A stretch of DNA of 64,000 nt from UBA7672 sp038326205 (lineage in GTDB: Bacteria > Pseudomonadota > Alphaproteobacteria > Caulobacterales > Hyphomonadaceae): assembly GCA_038326205.1 (NCBI GenBank), contig JBBQJV010000001.1, positions 124,001 through 188,000 of the forward strand, written 5' to 3'. Below are positions 50,720 through 58,252 of this stretch, piece after piece; the first letter of the stretch is position 1, and each line of letters opens with the position of its first letter. The position numbers were made by a program, and so were the translations under genes. The notes under the pieces were generated by a model. It was not told the origin of the DNA. It searched no databases and was given only the letters and a program-made list of their open reading frames with translations.

Positions 50720-51286
50720 TCAGAGTGACATGTCGCGGGCGTGTTCGCCAGAAGTGGCGGGGAAGATGTGGATGCCTTGACGCTTCGCGCGGGCGAGAAG
50801 GTCGTCCAGCGTCGTCGCGCCGAAGGCGAGCTTCCACGCAGCGCCGTGGAAAGCGCTGACCGGAGCGGCCTCGCCGAGTTCCTGCAGCGAGGTCACGTCC
50901 TCGACCAGCACCAGACGCGGACCCGGTTCATAGCAGGCAAGCAGGCATGACAGCAGGGCGACCGGATCGAAGGCTGCAACCAGGACAGTCTCCTCCCGCC
51001 ACGTATGCAACAGGGCGGCAAGACCCGGCGAATCGGCGATCGAGCGCTGTTCGTGGAAGAACACCTGTTCCGACATCAGCGGATTGAGGCCGGTCGCCGA
51101 TCCGCAGCGCGCGCGTATCACCGGCTGGTGCGTGCGTCGGCGCGTGTGCGCGACCGTCCAGCCGAGCCTGCGGCCGAGCGTCAGCAACTCGCGCGCGCCA
51201 GTGAGCGCTTCGGAATTGGGTTCGCGATCCGGGACGGCGTCGATCTGCAGGTCGATGCAGAGCAAGCGGCAGGGTATTGCGTCCAT
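50720..51286 (-). CDS. Isochorismatase-like protein lacking a clear catalytic Cys
   Basis: 188 aa from ATG 51286 (MDAIPCRLLCIDLQIDAVPD). The start strand LLCIDLQ (catalytic Asp) and the layered fold fit cysteine hydrolases of the isochorismatase family, but where they have a Cys after the VVVAGxxTDxC segment this reads VLVAAFDPVALLSC, so the nucleophile is displaced or lost. Possibly a non-catalytic or altered enzyme. Third gene of the operon with the GNAT-like genes. Confidence 0.6.
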   Translation of the reverse strand: MDAIPCRLLCIDLQIDAVPDREPNSEALTGARELLTLGRRLGWTVAHTRRRTHQPVIRARCGSATGLNPLMSEQVFFHEQRSIADSPGLAALLHTWREETVLVAAFDPVALLSCLLACYEPGPRLVLVEDVTSLQELGEAAPVSAFHGAAWKLAFGATTLDDLLARAKRQGIHIFPATSGEHARDMSL

Positions 51287-51339
51287 GGCGGCGCATCTCG
51301 GTCTGGAGATAGGGGACAGCCGGATGAAGGCTGCGGACG

Positions 51340-51921
51340 TCAGGCGACGGCGGGACGCGCAGCCGAGTAATCGAGCACGCTCGCCTCGTCCCACTGTCCT
51401 TCCGGACGCATGACGACATAAGGATCAGAGTCGATGCTGATAGCGTCGTTGCGGGCGGCGAGTTCGCGGAAACATTCCACATACTCGTAGTCCGAGAAGC
51501 GGAAGCCATCGCGGCCATCGCGCGGGTAGAAGCCGAGTTGCTTCCAGAAAGGCACGAGGCGCTTCTGGATGTAGCCCAGCACGTGGCGATAACCCTTGCG
51601 CCCAATCATCTCGACCGCAGTCTCGATCATCAGCTTGACCAGCGCGCCGCCACGCACATGCTTCATCACGCAGACACGCTCGATCTTGGCGAAGGAGGCG
51701 AACCAGCGGATGCGCAGCGTTGCGACCGGTTCATTGCGCAGGTACGCGATAAGGTGCGAGGCGGAGAGATCGTTGTTGTCGAACTCCTCGTCATAAGGGC
51801 AGTCCTGTTCCGCGAGGAACACGGACGAGCGGATCGCGACGACTTTCATATAGTCGTTGAGATCACGCACCATCTCGATGCGAAGGTCGTTGCCGGTGTG
51901 ATTGACCTGAACCGCCATCAT
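51340..51921 (-). CDS. GNAT-family acetyltransferase
   Basis: 193 aa; ATG 51921 overlaps the stop of the upstream gene (ATGA), a sign of translational coupling. IRSSVFLAEQDCPYDEEFDNNDLSASHLIAYLRNEPVATLRIRW and KIERVCVMKHVRGGALVKLMIETAVEMIGRKGYRHVLGYIQKRLVPFWKQLGF follow GNAT motif order (A: the V-R-G-G-A-L loop). Substrate not indicated; small-molecule or amino-acid N-acyltransfer is likely. Confidence 0.8.
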   Translation of the reverse strand: MMAVQVNHTGNDLRIEMVRDLNDYMKVVAIRSSVFLAEQDCPYDEEFDNNDLSASHLIAYLRNEPVATLRIRWFASFAKIERVCVMKHVRGGALVKLMIETAVEMIGRKGYRHVLGYIQKRLVPFWKQLGFYPRDGRDGFRFSDYEYVECFRELAARNDAISIDSDPYVVMRPEGQWDEASVLDYSAARPAVA

Positions 51922-52529
51922 GCCGCCATCTCCATGACTGAGGCGCAGCGCCAGAACAGGTGCGGCGTGGAATCGAAGGGAAAGAAGCCGAGATGGCGCA
52001 TGATGCGCGCACCGGCCTCGGTTGAATCCCGCCCGAAGAAGGGCAGGTCTGGGAAGTGGCGATCGATCAGCGTGCGCAGGCCTAGAACGAGCGCGCCACG
52101 GCTGACCTGATCCTTGCCAGCATAACACCAGCAGTAGAACCCGGCGAGCGGCTCGCCCACGCGGGCAACCCATTTCTGGTCGATGTTTGCAGCTTCGAAC
52201 GTGTTGTCCACCAGGGCTGCAACGCCGGCGGAGGTGAGCGCGAGCGGCGCGAGAAAGCCCGTGACTTCACCCTTGCGGCGGATCACCCAGATCGATGCGC
52301 CGGTGAGACGGTCGACGCGCTTGATCTCGTCGAGCGAGGCGAGGCCGGGTCCGAGTTCCGCTGTCGCAAGCGCATGCACGCTGGCGAAATCTTGGTCGCT
52401 CACCGCATGCGTGAGGCGGACCGAAGCCATCATCGCCTCGGACGCGCCGGTCATATATTTAGGATGCAAACGCTGGCTACCCAACGATTGAAGCAGAGTG
52501 CGTGCGTCGTTCGAAATCACCCCCATCAC
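51918..52529 (-). CDS. GNAT-like protein, first gene of the operon
   Basis: 203 aa (GTG 52529 or the following ATG). The sequence DQDFASVHALATAELGPGLASLDEIKRV, IWVIRRKGEVTGFLAPLALT, GALVLGLRTLIDRHFPDLPFFGRDSTEAGARIMRHLGFFPFD has the alpha/beta pattern and the C-terminal xGF of a GNAT domain, but motif A is weak. The GNAT at 51921 overlaps it by four bases. A CtrA-like site lies in its promoter region. Family not assigned. Confidence 0.55.
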   Translation of the reverse strand: MMGVISNDARTLLQSLGSQRLHPKYMTGASEAMMASVRLTHAVSDQDFASVHALATAELGPGLASLDEIKRVDRLTGASIWVIRRKGEVTGFLAPLALTSAGVAALVDNTFEAANIDQKWVARVGEPLAGFYCWCYAGKDQVSRGALVLGLRTLIDRHFPDLPFFGRDSTEAGARIMRHLGFFPFDSTPHLFWRCASVMEMAA

Positions 52530-52548
52530 CCAACCGCCTTTTGCGTTG

Positions 52549-52563
52549 TTAATCTCTTGCTAA
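52549..52563. promoter_or_regulatory. CtrA-like binding site
   Basis: TTAA at 52549-52552, seven bases (TCTCTTG), CTAA at 52560-52563: seven of eight bases match TTAA-N7-TTAA. It sits between the divergent GNAT-like and LysR genes, 20 bases from the first start codon. Confidence 0.5.
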
Positions 52564-52615
52564 CCATTCAACACAAACTGGAGAGTTGCGCTATTGCGAT
52601 TCAGGCAGACCGGGT

Positions 52616-53611
52616 ATGACCACCAAGGACTCCATCGAACGCACCGGCCGCGAAGTGGTCGACTGGTCTGACCTTCGCACCTTCTATGCGGTGGCGACTG
52701 CGGGCTCGATGAACGCTGCAGCAGAGACGCTCGGCGTGACGCAAAGCGCGATCTCGAAACGACTCGGACAGCTTGAGGCAAGGCTCGGCGCCCGGCTGCT
52801 TGAGCGGTCGCCGTCAGGCATTCAGCTAACAGAGGCAGGACAAGAAGCGTTCGATCACGTGACAACGATGATGCGCGCAAGTCAGTCTCTGGAAAATACG
52901 CTCAAAGGACTTGAGGCGAAGACACAGGGCGAAGTGAAAATATGGGCGAATGACGGCGTTCTGGGCTTCTGCATTGCGCCGAATGTTTCGTCATTTCTTG
53001 CCGAGAACCCCGGCCTTCGCCTGACAATGCTGTCAGATCGCAACCTGCCACGGCAGGGACAGGGCCACGCTGATGTGGTCGTCAGCTTCGAACAGCCCAA
53101 GCAGCCAGAGGTGATTTCGTTCCCCGTGGCGACGTTGCACTACTGTGTCTTTGCCAGCAGGGACTACCTCGCGACCTACGGCGCACCGTCCGGCCCGCTC
53201 GATGTTGCTCAGCACCGTGTCCTGAATCACACGCTTTATGCCGAGAATCCGGGCTGGAAAGAAAAGACCGCCCAGATCGCCGCTTTGGTTGAACCTACGC
53301 TGATGACCGATTGCAGCGCGTCCCTGCTGCAGGCCACCGCCTCGGGAGCGGGAATAGCCGTTATGCCGAGTTATGCCGCGCAACTCGACAAGCGCCTCGT
53401 CGCGCTGCCGATGCCGCCGATGGCCTCGGTCAAAGTCTGGCTCAGCTTCCACGAAAGCGCGCGGCGGGCCCCGCGTGTGCGCACAGTGGTTACCTGGATG
53501 CGACTGATCTTCGATCGCCGGAAGAGCCCGTGGTTTCGTGACGAGTACGTGCCGCCGAGCCTCTTTGACCACGCCGCCACGATCGCCTGGCCGGACGAAC
53601 GCGCCGCGTAG
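52616..53611 (+). CDS. LysR-family regulator
   Basis: 331 aa from ATG 52616 (MTTKDSIERTGREVVDWSDLRTF). HTH at about residues 20-75 (AVATAGSMNAAAETLGVTQSAISKRLGQLEARLGARLLER); effector domain to the end, with LTMLSDRNLP and VMPSYAAQLD. A 30-base longer frame starting at TTG 52586 is possible. Divergent from the GNAT/isochorismatase operon and likely its regulator by analogy with other LysR pairs. Confidence 0.9.
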   Translation: MTTKDSIERTGREVVDWSDLRTFYAVATAGSMNAAAETLGVTQSAISKRLGQLEARLGARLLERSPSGIQLTEAGQEAFDHVTTMMRASQSLENTLKGLEAKTQGEVKIWANDGVLGFCIAPNVSSFLAENPGLRLTMLSDRNLPRQGQGHADVVVSFEQPKQPEVISFPVATLHYCVFASRDYLATYGAPSGPLDVAQHRVLNHTLYAENPGWKEKTAQIAALVEPTLMTDCSASLLQATASGAGIAVMPSYAAQLDKRLVALPMPPMASVKVWLSFHESARRAPRVRTVVTWMRLIFDRRKSPWFRDEYVPPSLFDHAATIAWPDERAA

Positions 53612-54220
53612 CTGTCCAGAGGACGATAGCGCGAAAGAAGGAACGCAAGTATTTCGGATCGCGCTGTGCGTGAGCAGGGGATTTGGCGCGCGGCTTCGAA
53701 GAACACTCGGCTCTGCGACCGCTCTCACCATGATGTGAAGGTCGACGCGTTTAGCGCATCGCCTATCTGGTAGGCCAAGACATTCATCGCGCGCGCCGCG
53801 CCGTTAAGCATAATTCCCCACGCCGCCCTTCGTTTGCGCGTGCGCGGCAATCTCGGGATTTCCCCTGCGACGGTGTGATTGTTCGTTCAGATGCGACGTG
53901 CCAAGGTTGGCCGCTGCGGGCGCTCCGCCAACAAACCTGTCTGCCATGGAACGCGCGCTAACGTTGGCGTTGGAAGAGTACCTGCAAAATCCGTCTGCGT
54001 CCGAAAGACGCGAATCTCCAATCAGTTATGCCGCAAAATCGTCCAGATTGGGTGGCGTGCTAAAGATATCCGGGACGCTGCAATCCTTCAGCGGCCGTGA
54101 CCCGCACGAGGTCGCCGCGCCCCGCTTGAAATCGCGCTAGCAGGCACAATCTGAAGCGCCGAGCTGGCTTTTTTCTGGCCCACCTACAGACCGGCTAGAC
54201 CGGCGCATACGGAGTTGCAC
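53612..54220. other. Intergenic region with one doubtful small frame
   Basis: About 610 bases between the LysR gene and the DegP-like gene. A frame beginning at ATG 53946 (MERALTLALEEYLQNP) would encode about 64 aa ending at 54140, but no ribosome-binding site precedes it and no family is recognised. The last 80 bases probably hold the protease promoter. No RNA or repeat recognised. Confidence 0.35.
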
Positions 54221-55729
54221 ATGAACCGCGGAGTTGTGATTGGCGCTATTGGCGGCCTGGTCGCCGGCGTGAGTCTGGGCGCACTGGCGCTCGCCTCCCC
54301 ATCCTTCGCTCTTTTCGCCCCGAACGGCGCATCGATCGCAGCGCCTGCAGCCGCACAGCTTGCCTTGCCCGCGATGGCGCAGGAGGCCCGCTGGGGTTCG
54401 CTGCCGAACCTCGCCGACCTCGTCGATGCGACGACCCCCTCGGTTGTCCAGATCAATGTCAGGCAGTCCGCCAAGGTGCGAACCATGGCTGGTCCCCAAG
54501 GCAACCCGTTCGAAGGCACGCCATTCGAGCGTTACTTCGGCGCTCCCGGCCAGGGCGCTCCAGGAGGCCAGGATGAAATGCCGGACCAGCGCGGCTCCGG
54601 CTCGGGCTTCTTTATTGAAGGCGGCTATATCGTCACCAATAATCACGTCGTCGAAGACGCCAGCAAGATGACGGTGGTGTTCACCGATGGCCGCGAACTC
54701 CCCGCGACACTGGTCGGCGCCGATCCCAAGACCGATCTGGCCGTCATCAAGGTGGACGACAAATCGGCAGCGCGCGCACTTCCGTGGGGCGACAGCGCCT
54801 CGGCCCGCCCTGGTGACAGCGTGTTTGCGATCGGCGCTCCCTTCGGGCTCGGCAACACCGTAACCGCCGGTATCGTGTCGGCGCGTGGCCGTGACATCCG
54901 CTCGGGCCAGTATGACGACTACATCCAGGTCGACGCCCCGATCAATCCTGGCAACTCCGGTGGTCCGCTGTTCGACCGCTCAGGCGCCGTGATCGGCGTC
55001 AACTCCGCGATCTATTCGCCCTCCGGTGGCAATGTCGGTGTCGGCTTCTCGATCCCCTCGTCGCTCGCCAAGGGCATCGTCCAGCAGATCATCGAACATG
55101 GCTCCGTCCAGCGCGGCTGGCTGGGTGTCGGCATCGCGCCGGTGACGCAGGATATCGCCTCCAGCCTGAAACTAGCCGCCGCCAAGGGCGCGATGGTGAG
55201 CCAGGTGACGGCGGATAGCCCGGCCTCCAAGGCTGGCCTGCGCGAAGGGGATATCATCCTCGCCTTCGGCGACCGCGCCGTCGATCACATCCAGGACCTC
55301 ACCCGCGCCGTCGCTGACACCAAGGCTGGCACAACGCGCGACGTGAAGATCTTCCGCGATGGCCGTCAGCAGACGCTCAAGGTCAACATCGCCGCCCTGA
55401 AGGACGACAGCGCTGAACCGGTTCTGGCCAGCGCCACGGGCGATATCGGCAAGGGCGCGGGTCTCGCGCTTGCCGACCTCGGACTGTCAGTGTCGGCCAC
55501 GGCCGGCGATGTTGTGGTGTCGTCGGTGAAGGTGAACTCGCCTGCGGCCGACGCCGGCATCCGCGTCGGCGACAAGCTGCTGAAGGTCAATCAGGCCTCG
55601 GCCGGTACGCCGGAAGCCGCCAAGAAAGCCGTGGACGAAGCCCGCAAGCAGAACGGCACAGCGGTGCTGATGCAGTTCGACCGCAACGGTTCGAAATACT
55701 TCGTCGGGGTTCCGTTCTCGGGCCAATAA
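54221..55729 (+). CDS. DegP/DegQ-type periplasmic serine protease
   Basis: 502 aa from ATG 54221. Signal sequence, then a trypsin-like domain with His142 (NNHVV), Asp172 (TDLAVI) and Ser246 (GNSGGP), then two PDZ domains (about 290-375 and 400-495; GWLGVGIAPV; GDKLLKVNQ). Degrades or holds misfolded periplasmic proteins. An earlier TTG at 54215 is possible but unneeded. Upstream of the flagellar-export genes on the same strand. Confidence 0.93.
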   Translation: MNRGVVIGAIGGLVAGVSLGALALASPSFALFAPNGASIAAPAAAQLALPAMAQEARWGSLPNLADLVDATTPSVVQINVRQSAKVRTMAGPQGNPFEGTPFERYFGAPGQGAPGGQDEMPDQRGSGSGFFIEGGYIVTNNHVVEDASKMTVVFTDGRELPATLVGADPKTDLAVIKVDDKSAARALPWGDSASARPGDSVFAIGAPFGLGNTVTAGIVSARGRDIRSGQYDDYIQVDAPINPGNSGGPLFDRSGAVIGVNSAIYSPSGGNVGVGFSIPSSLAKGIVQQIIEHGSVQRGWLGVGIAPVTQDIASSLKLAAAKGAMVSQVTADSPASKAGLREGDIILAFGDRAVDHIQDLTRAVADTKAGTTRDVKIFRDGRQQTLKVNIAALKDDSAEPVLASATGDIGKGAGLALADLGLSVSATAGDVVVSSVKVNSPAADAGIRVGDKLLKVNQASAGTPEAAKKAVDEARKQNGTAVLMQFDRNGSKYFVGVPFSGQ

Positions 55730-55901
55730 GTCCGAACCACGTGTCCCGATGCAGGCGGCCGCCCCCACACGGGCGGCCGTTTTGCTTTCAGGATTGCCGA
55801 TAGGATTGCTGGCAGGTTTACAGTCCAGAACGTCGCACATCCAAAAACAGCAGAAAAATGCAGCGTCCGAGGGCCGGGCGGCAGGTTTTGCCTACCCTTT
55901 C

Positions 55902-55926
55902 TTAACCAGTTCTTCGCAAGGGTTAA
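55902..55926 (+). promoter_or_regulatory. TTAA half-sites upstream of fliQ
   Basis: CTTAACCAG (TTAA at 55902-55905) and GGTTAACGG (TTAA at 55923-55926) lie 36-60 bases before the fliQ start. In Caulobacter CtrA drives fliQ through TTAA-type sites; the 17-base spacing here is not the canonical seven, so this is only suggestive. Confidence 0.35.
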
Positions 55927-55961
55927 CGGTCGCAAACCATAAACTGCGTTGGAGATCAGGC

Positions 55962-56225
55962 ATGGATGGCCTGGAAGTACTCGACCTCGGCCGTGACGCT
56001 CTCTGGACCACGGTCTGGATGTCGGCGCCGGCCATGATTGCCGGACTGGTCGTGGGTCTGGTCATCGCCTTTTTCCAGGCGCTGACCCAGATTCAGGAGA
56101 TGACATTGGTGTTCGTGCCGAAGATCCTCGCGATCTTCGCAGCGCTGCTCATCTTCCTCCCCCTTATGGGCGCGCTCCTTGGCGGATTTTCCGAGCAGAT
56201 CTTCACCCGCATCGCCGACTTCTAG
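55962..56225 (+). CDS. fliQ: Flagellar export protein FliQ
   Basis: 87 aa, two membrane helices (TVWMSAPAMIAGLVVGLVIAFFQALTQIQEMTL and ILAIFAALLIFLPLMGALLGG). Small core subunit of the flagellar type III export gate, together with FliP, FliR and FlhB. First of three contiguous export genes. Confidence 0.95.
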   Translation: MDGLEVLDLGRDALWTTVWMSAPAMIAGLVVGLVIAFFQALTQIQEMTLVFVPKILAIFAALLIFLPLMGALLGGFSEQIFTRIADF

Positions 56226-56236
56226 GGGGCTGCGCC

Positions 56237-56992
56237 GTGGACTGGCTTAATCAGTACGCATGGATCGGGGCGCTGCTGTTCGCGCGTCTTGCCGCCGTGC
56301 TGATGGTGGCGCCGGGCTGGGGCGAACAGGCCGCGCCGCCGACATTGCGCCTGGGGCTGGCGGTGCTGGTGACCGCGACGCTGGCGCCGACCTTGGCAGT
56401 GACGGCGCCACGTCTGCCAACCAACATCGTCATGGCGATCCCCATGATCCTGTCGGAAGTCATGATCGGCATCATCCTCGGGCTTGGCGCGCGCATCATG
56501 ATGAGCGCTCTGCAGGTAGCTGGCGCGACGGCGGGTCTCGCCTCGGGTCTCGGCTTCGCCCAGCAGGTCGATCCGATCGCAAGTCAACCGGCCGCGATCT
56601 TCTCCGGCTTCTTCTCGTTGATGGGCGTTGTTCTGCTAATGGCGGCGGGCCTTCATCGCGTGATGATCGAGGCAGCGGCCGACAGTTACACGCTGTTTCC
56701 GCCCGGCGCCTTTCCACCGATTGGCGATGCCACTGAATTCATGATCGAGGCGGTGTCGAGCGCATTCCGGCTCGGCATCCAGATCGCAGCCCCCGTGCTG
56801 ATCTTCTCGCTGGTGTTCAACGTGGCGCTCGGGCTCGTCTCGCGCCTGATCCCGCAGGTGCAGGTCTTCATGACGGCGATGCCGCTGTCGGTGATGCTCG
56901 GTCTCGCGATGATCGCGCTGGGATTGGGCGGCGGGATGATGGTCTGGCTCGATGCAATGCAGGCGCAGATGCGCCTGTTCACGGTCCAATAG
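56237..56992 (+). CDS. fliR: Flagellar export protein FliR
   Basis: 251 aa, GTG start 56237 (MDWLNQYAWIGALLFARLAAVLMVAPGWGE). Six hydrophobic helices; family landmarks FARxxxVLMVAPG, MILSEVMIGIILGLG and GLHRVMIEAA. 11 bases after fliQ. Confidence 0.95.
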   Translation: MDWLNQYAWIGALLFARLAAVLMVAPGWGEQAAPPTLRLGLAVLVTATLAPTLAVTAPRLPTNIVMAIPMILSEVMIGIILGLGARIMMSALQVAGATAGLASGLGFAQQVDPIASQPAAIFSGFFSLMGVVLLMAAGLHRVMIEAAADSYTLFPPGAFPPIGDATEFMIEAVSSAFRLGIQIAAPVLIFSLVFNVALGLVSRLIPQVQVFMTAMPLSVMLGLAMIALGLGGGMMVWLDAMQAQMRLFTVQ

Positions 56993-57001
56993 GGGCGCGC
57001 C

Positions 57002-58072
57002 GTGGCAGAAGACCAAGACAACAGCCAGAAGACAGAAGATCCAACACAGCGAAAGCTTGAGGAAGCCCGCAAGAAGGGCGACATCGCCAAGAGCTCCGAT
57101 GTTCCGATCTGGTTTCTCATCCTCGCCACCACCGCCATCATGTCAGCGGGCGGTCCGCTGGCAGCCATGATCGCCGACCCGCTCATGCGCATCATGGACC
57201 ACCCCCATGCTTTCCGGCTCGAAAATGGCGGCGCGCTGAGAATGATGGGCAGCCTGTTGATGGCGCTCGCGCCGCCGCTGATGATAATTTTCAGCGTCAT
57301 CGCGGTCGCTGGCGTGCTCGGCCACCTTGTCCAGCATCGGCCACTGTGGACGGGCGAAAAAATAAAGCCTGACCTTTCCAAGCTGTCGCCGGGCAAAGGC
57401 CTGAAGCGCATGTTCGGCTCGCAAGGCTGGATGAACCTGTTCAAGTCTATGCTGAAGCTCACGGCTATGACGGTGGCGATGCTCTACGCCGTCCTGCCGG
57501 AGGCCACTGTGATAACCGAAGCCGGGCGTCTCGATCCCGCCGGTTTGCTATTGATCGTCCAGGCGATCGCGGGACGCCTGTTGATGGCCGCCATCGTCGT
57601 TATCGGACTCGTCGCCGGGATCGACTACATCTTCCAGCGCTGGAGCTTCATGCAGCGGATGCGGATGTCGCACAGGGACATACGCGACGAGGTCAAACAG
57701 CAGGAGGGCGACCCGCACATCCGCGCGCGCCTGCGCCAGATACGTCTCGAGCGTTCCCGCAAGCGCATGATGCAGAACGTCATGAAGTCGACCGTGGTCA
57801 TCACCAACCCGACCCACTATTCGGTGGCGCTGCGCTATGATCCCGATGTCGATGCAGCGCCCATCTGCATGGCCAAGGGCGTCGATGAAGTCGCGCTGCG
57901 CATCCGCGAGAAGGCCAAGGAACACAATATCCCGATCGTCGAGAACGTACCGCTTGCGCGTGCCTTGTTCGCCGTCGTTGAGGTCGAGGAAACGGTGCCC
58001 CGCGAGCATTTCGAGGCGGTGGCGAAGGTCATCGGATTTGTCATGAACACGGCGAAGGGCAGGCGGAAATGA
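57002..58072 (+). CDS. flhB: Flagellar export protein FlhB
   Basis: 356 aa, GTG 57002. The N-terminus DNSQKTEDPTQRKLEEARKKGDIAKS is typical, followed by four helices and the cytoplasmic autocleaving domain with NPTH at residues 269-272 (cut between N and P), which sets export specificity. Nine bases after fliR. Confidence 0.96.
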   Translation: MAEDQDNSQKTEDPTQRKLEEARKKGDIAKSSDVPIWFLILATTAIMSAGGPLAAMIADPLMRIMDHPHAFRLENGGALRMMGSLLMALAPPLMIIFSVIAVAGVLGHLVQHRPLWTGEKIKPDLSKLSPGKGLKRMFGSQGWMNLFKSMLKLTAMTVAMLYAVLPEATVITEAGRLDPAGLLLIVQAIAGRLLMAAIVVIGLVAGIDYIFQRWSFMQRMRMSHRDIRDEVKQQEGDPHIRARLRQIRLERSRKRMMQNVMKSTVVITNPTHYSVALRYDPDVDAAPICMAKGVDEVALRIREKAKEHNIPIVENVPLARALFAVVEVEETVPREHFEAVAKVIGFVMNTAKGRRK

Positions 58073-58252
58073 CGCTCCTGATCCCGAACCGCAGATTCTA
58101 CGTTGATTTGACTCGCGATTTTCGTACCGACGGAATGCTCGCGCGAGGCCTGAAACACGTGCAGACTCAGGTCGTTAACGCGGGCCGTGCTGATAACCCG
58201 CCGTGCAACGAATCACACCTATACTGCCGGACCGAGAAACGGATATCCGCCT

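Noticed and set aside
53946..54140. Possible 64-residue small protein before the DegP-like gene
   Set aside because: No ribosome-binding site, no recognised family and mixed codon use; left as part of the intergenic entry.
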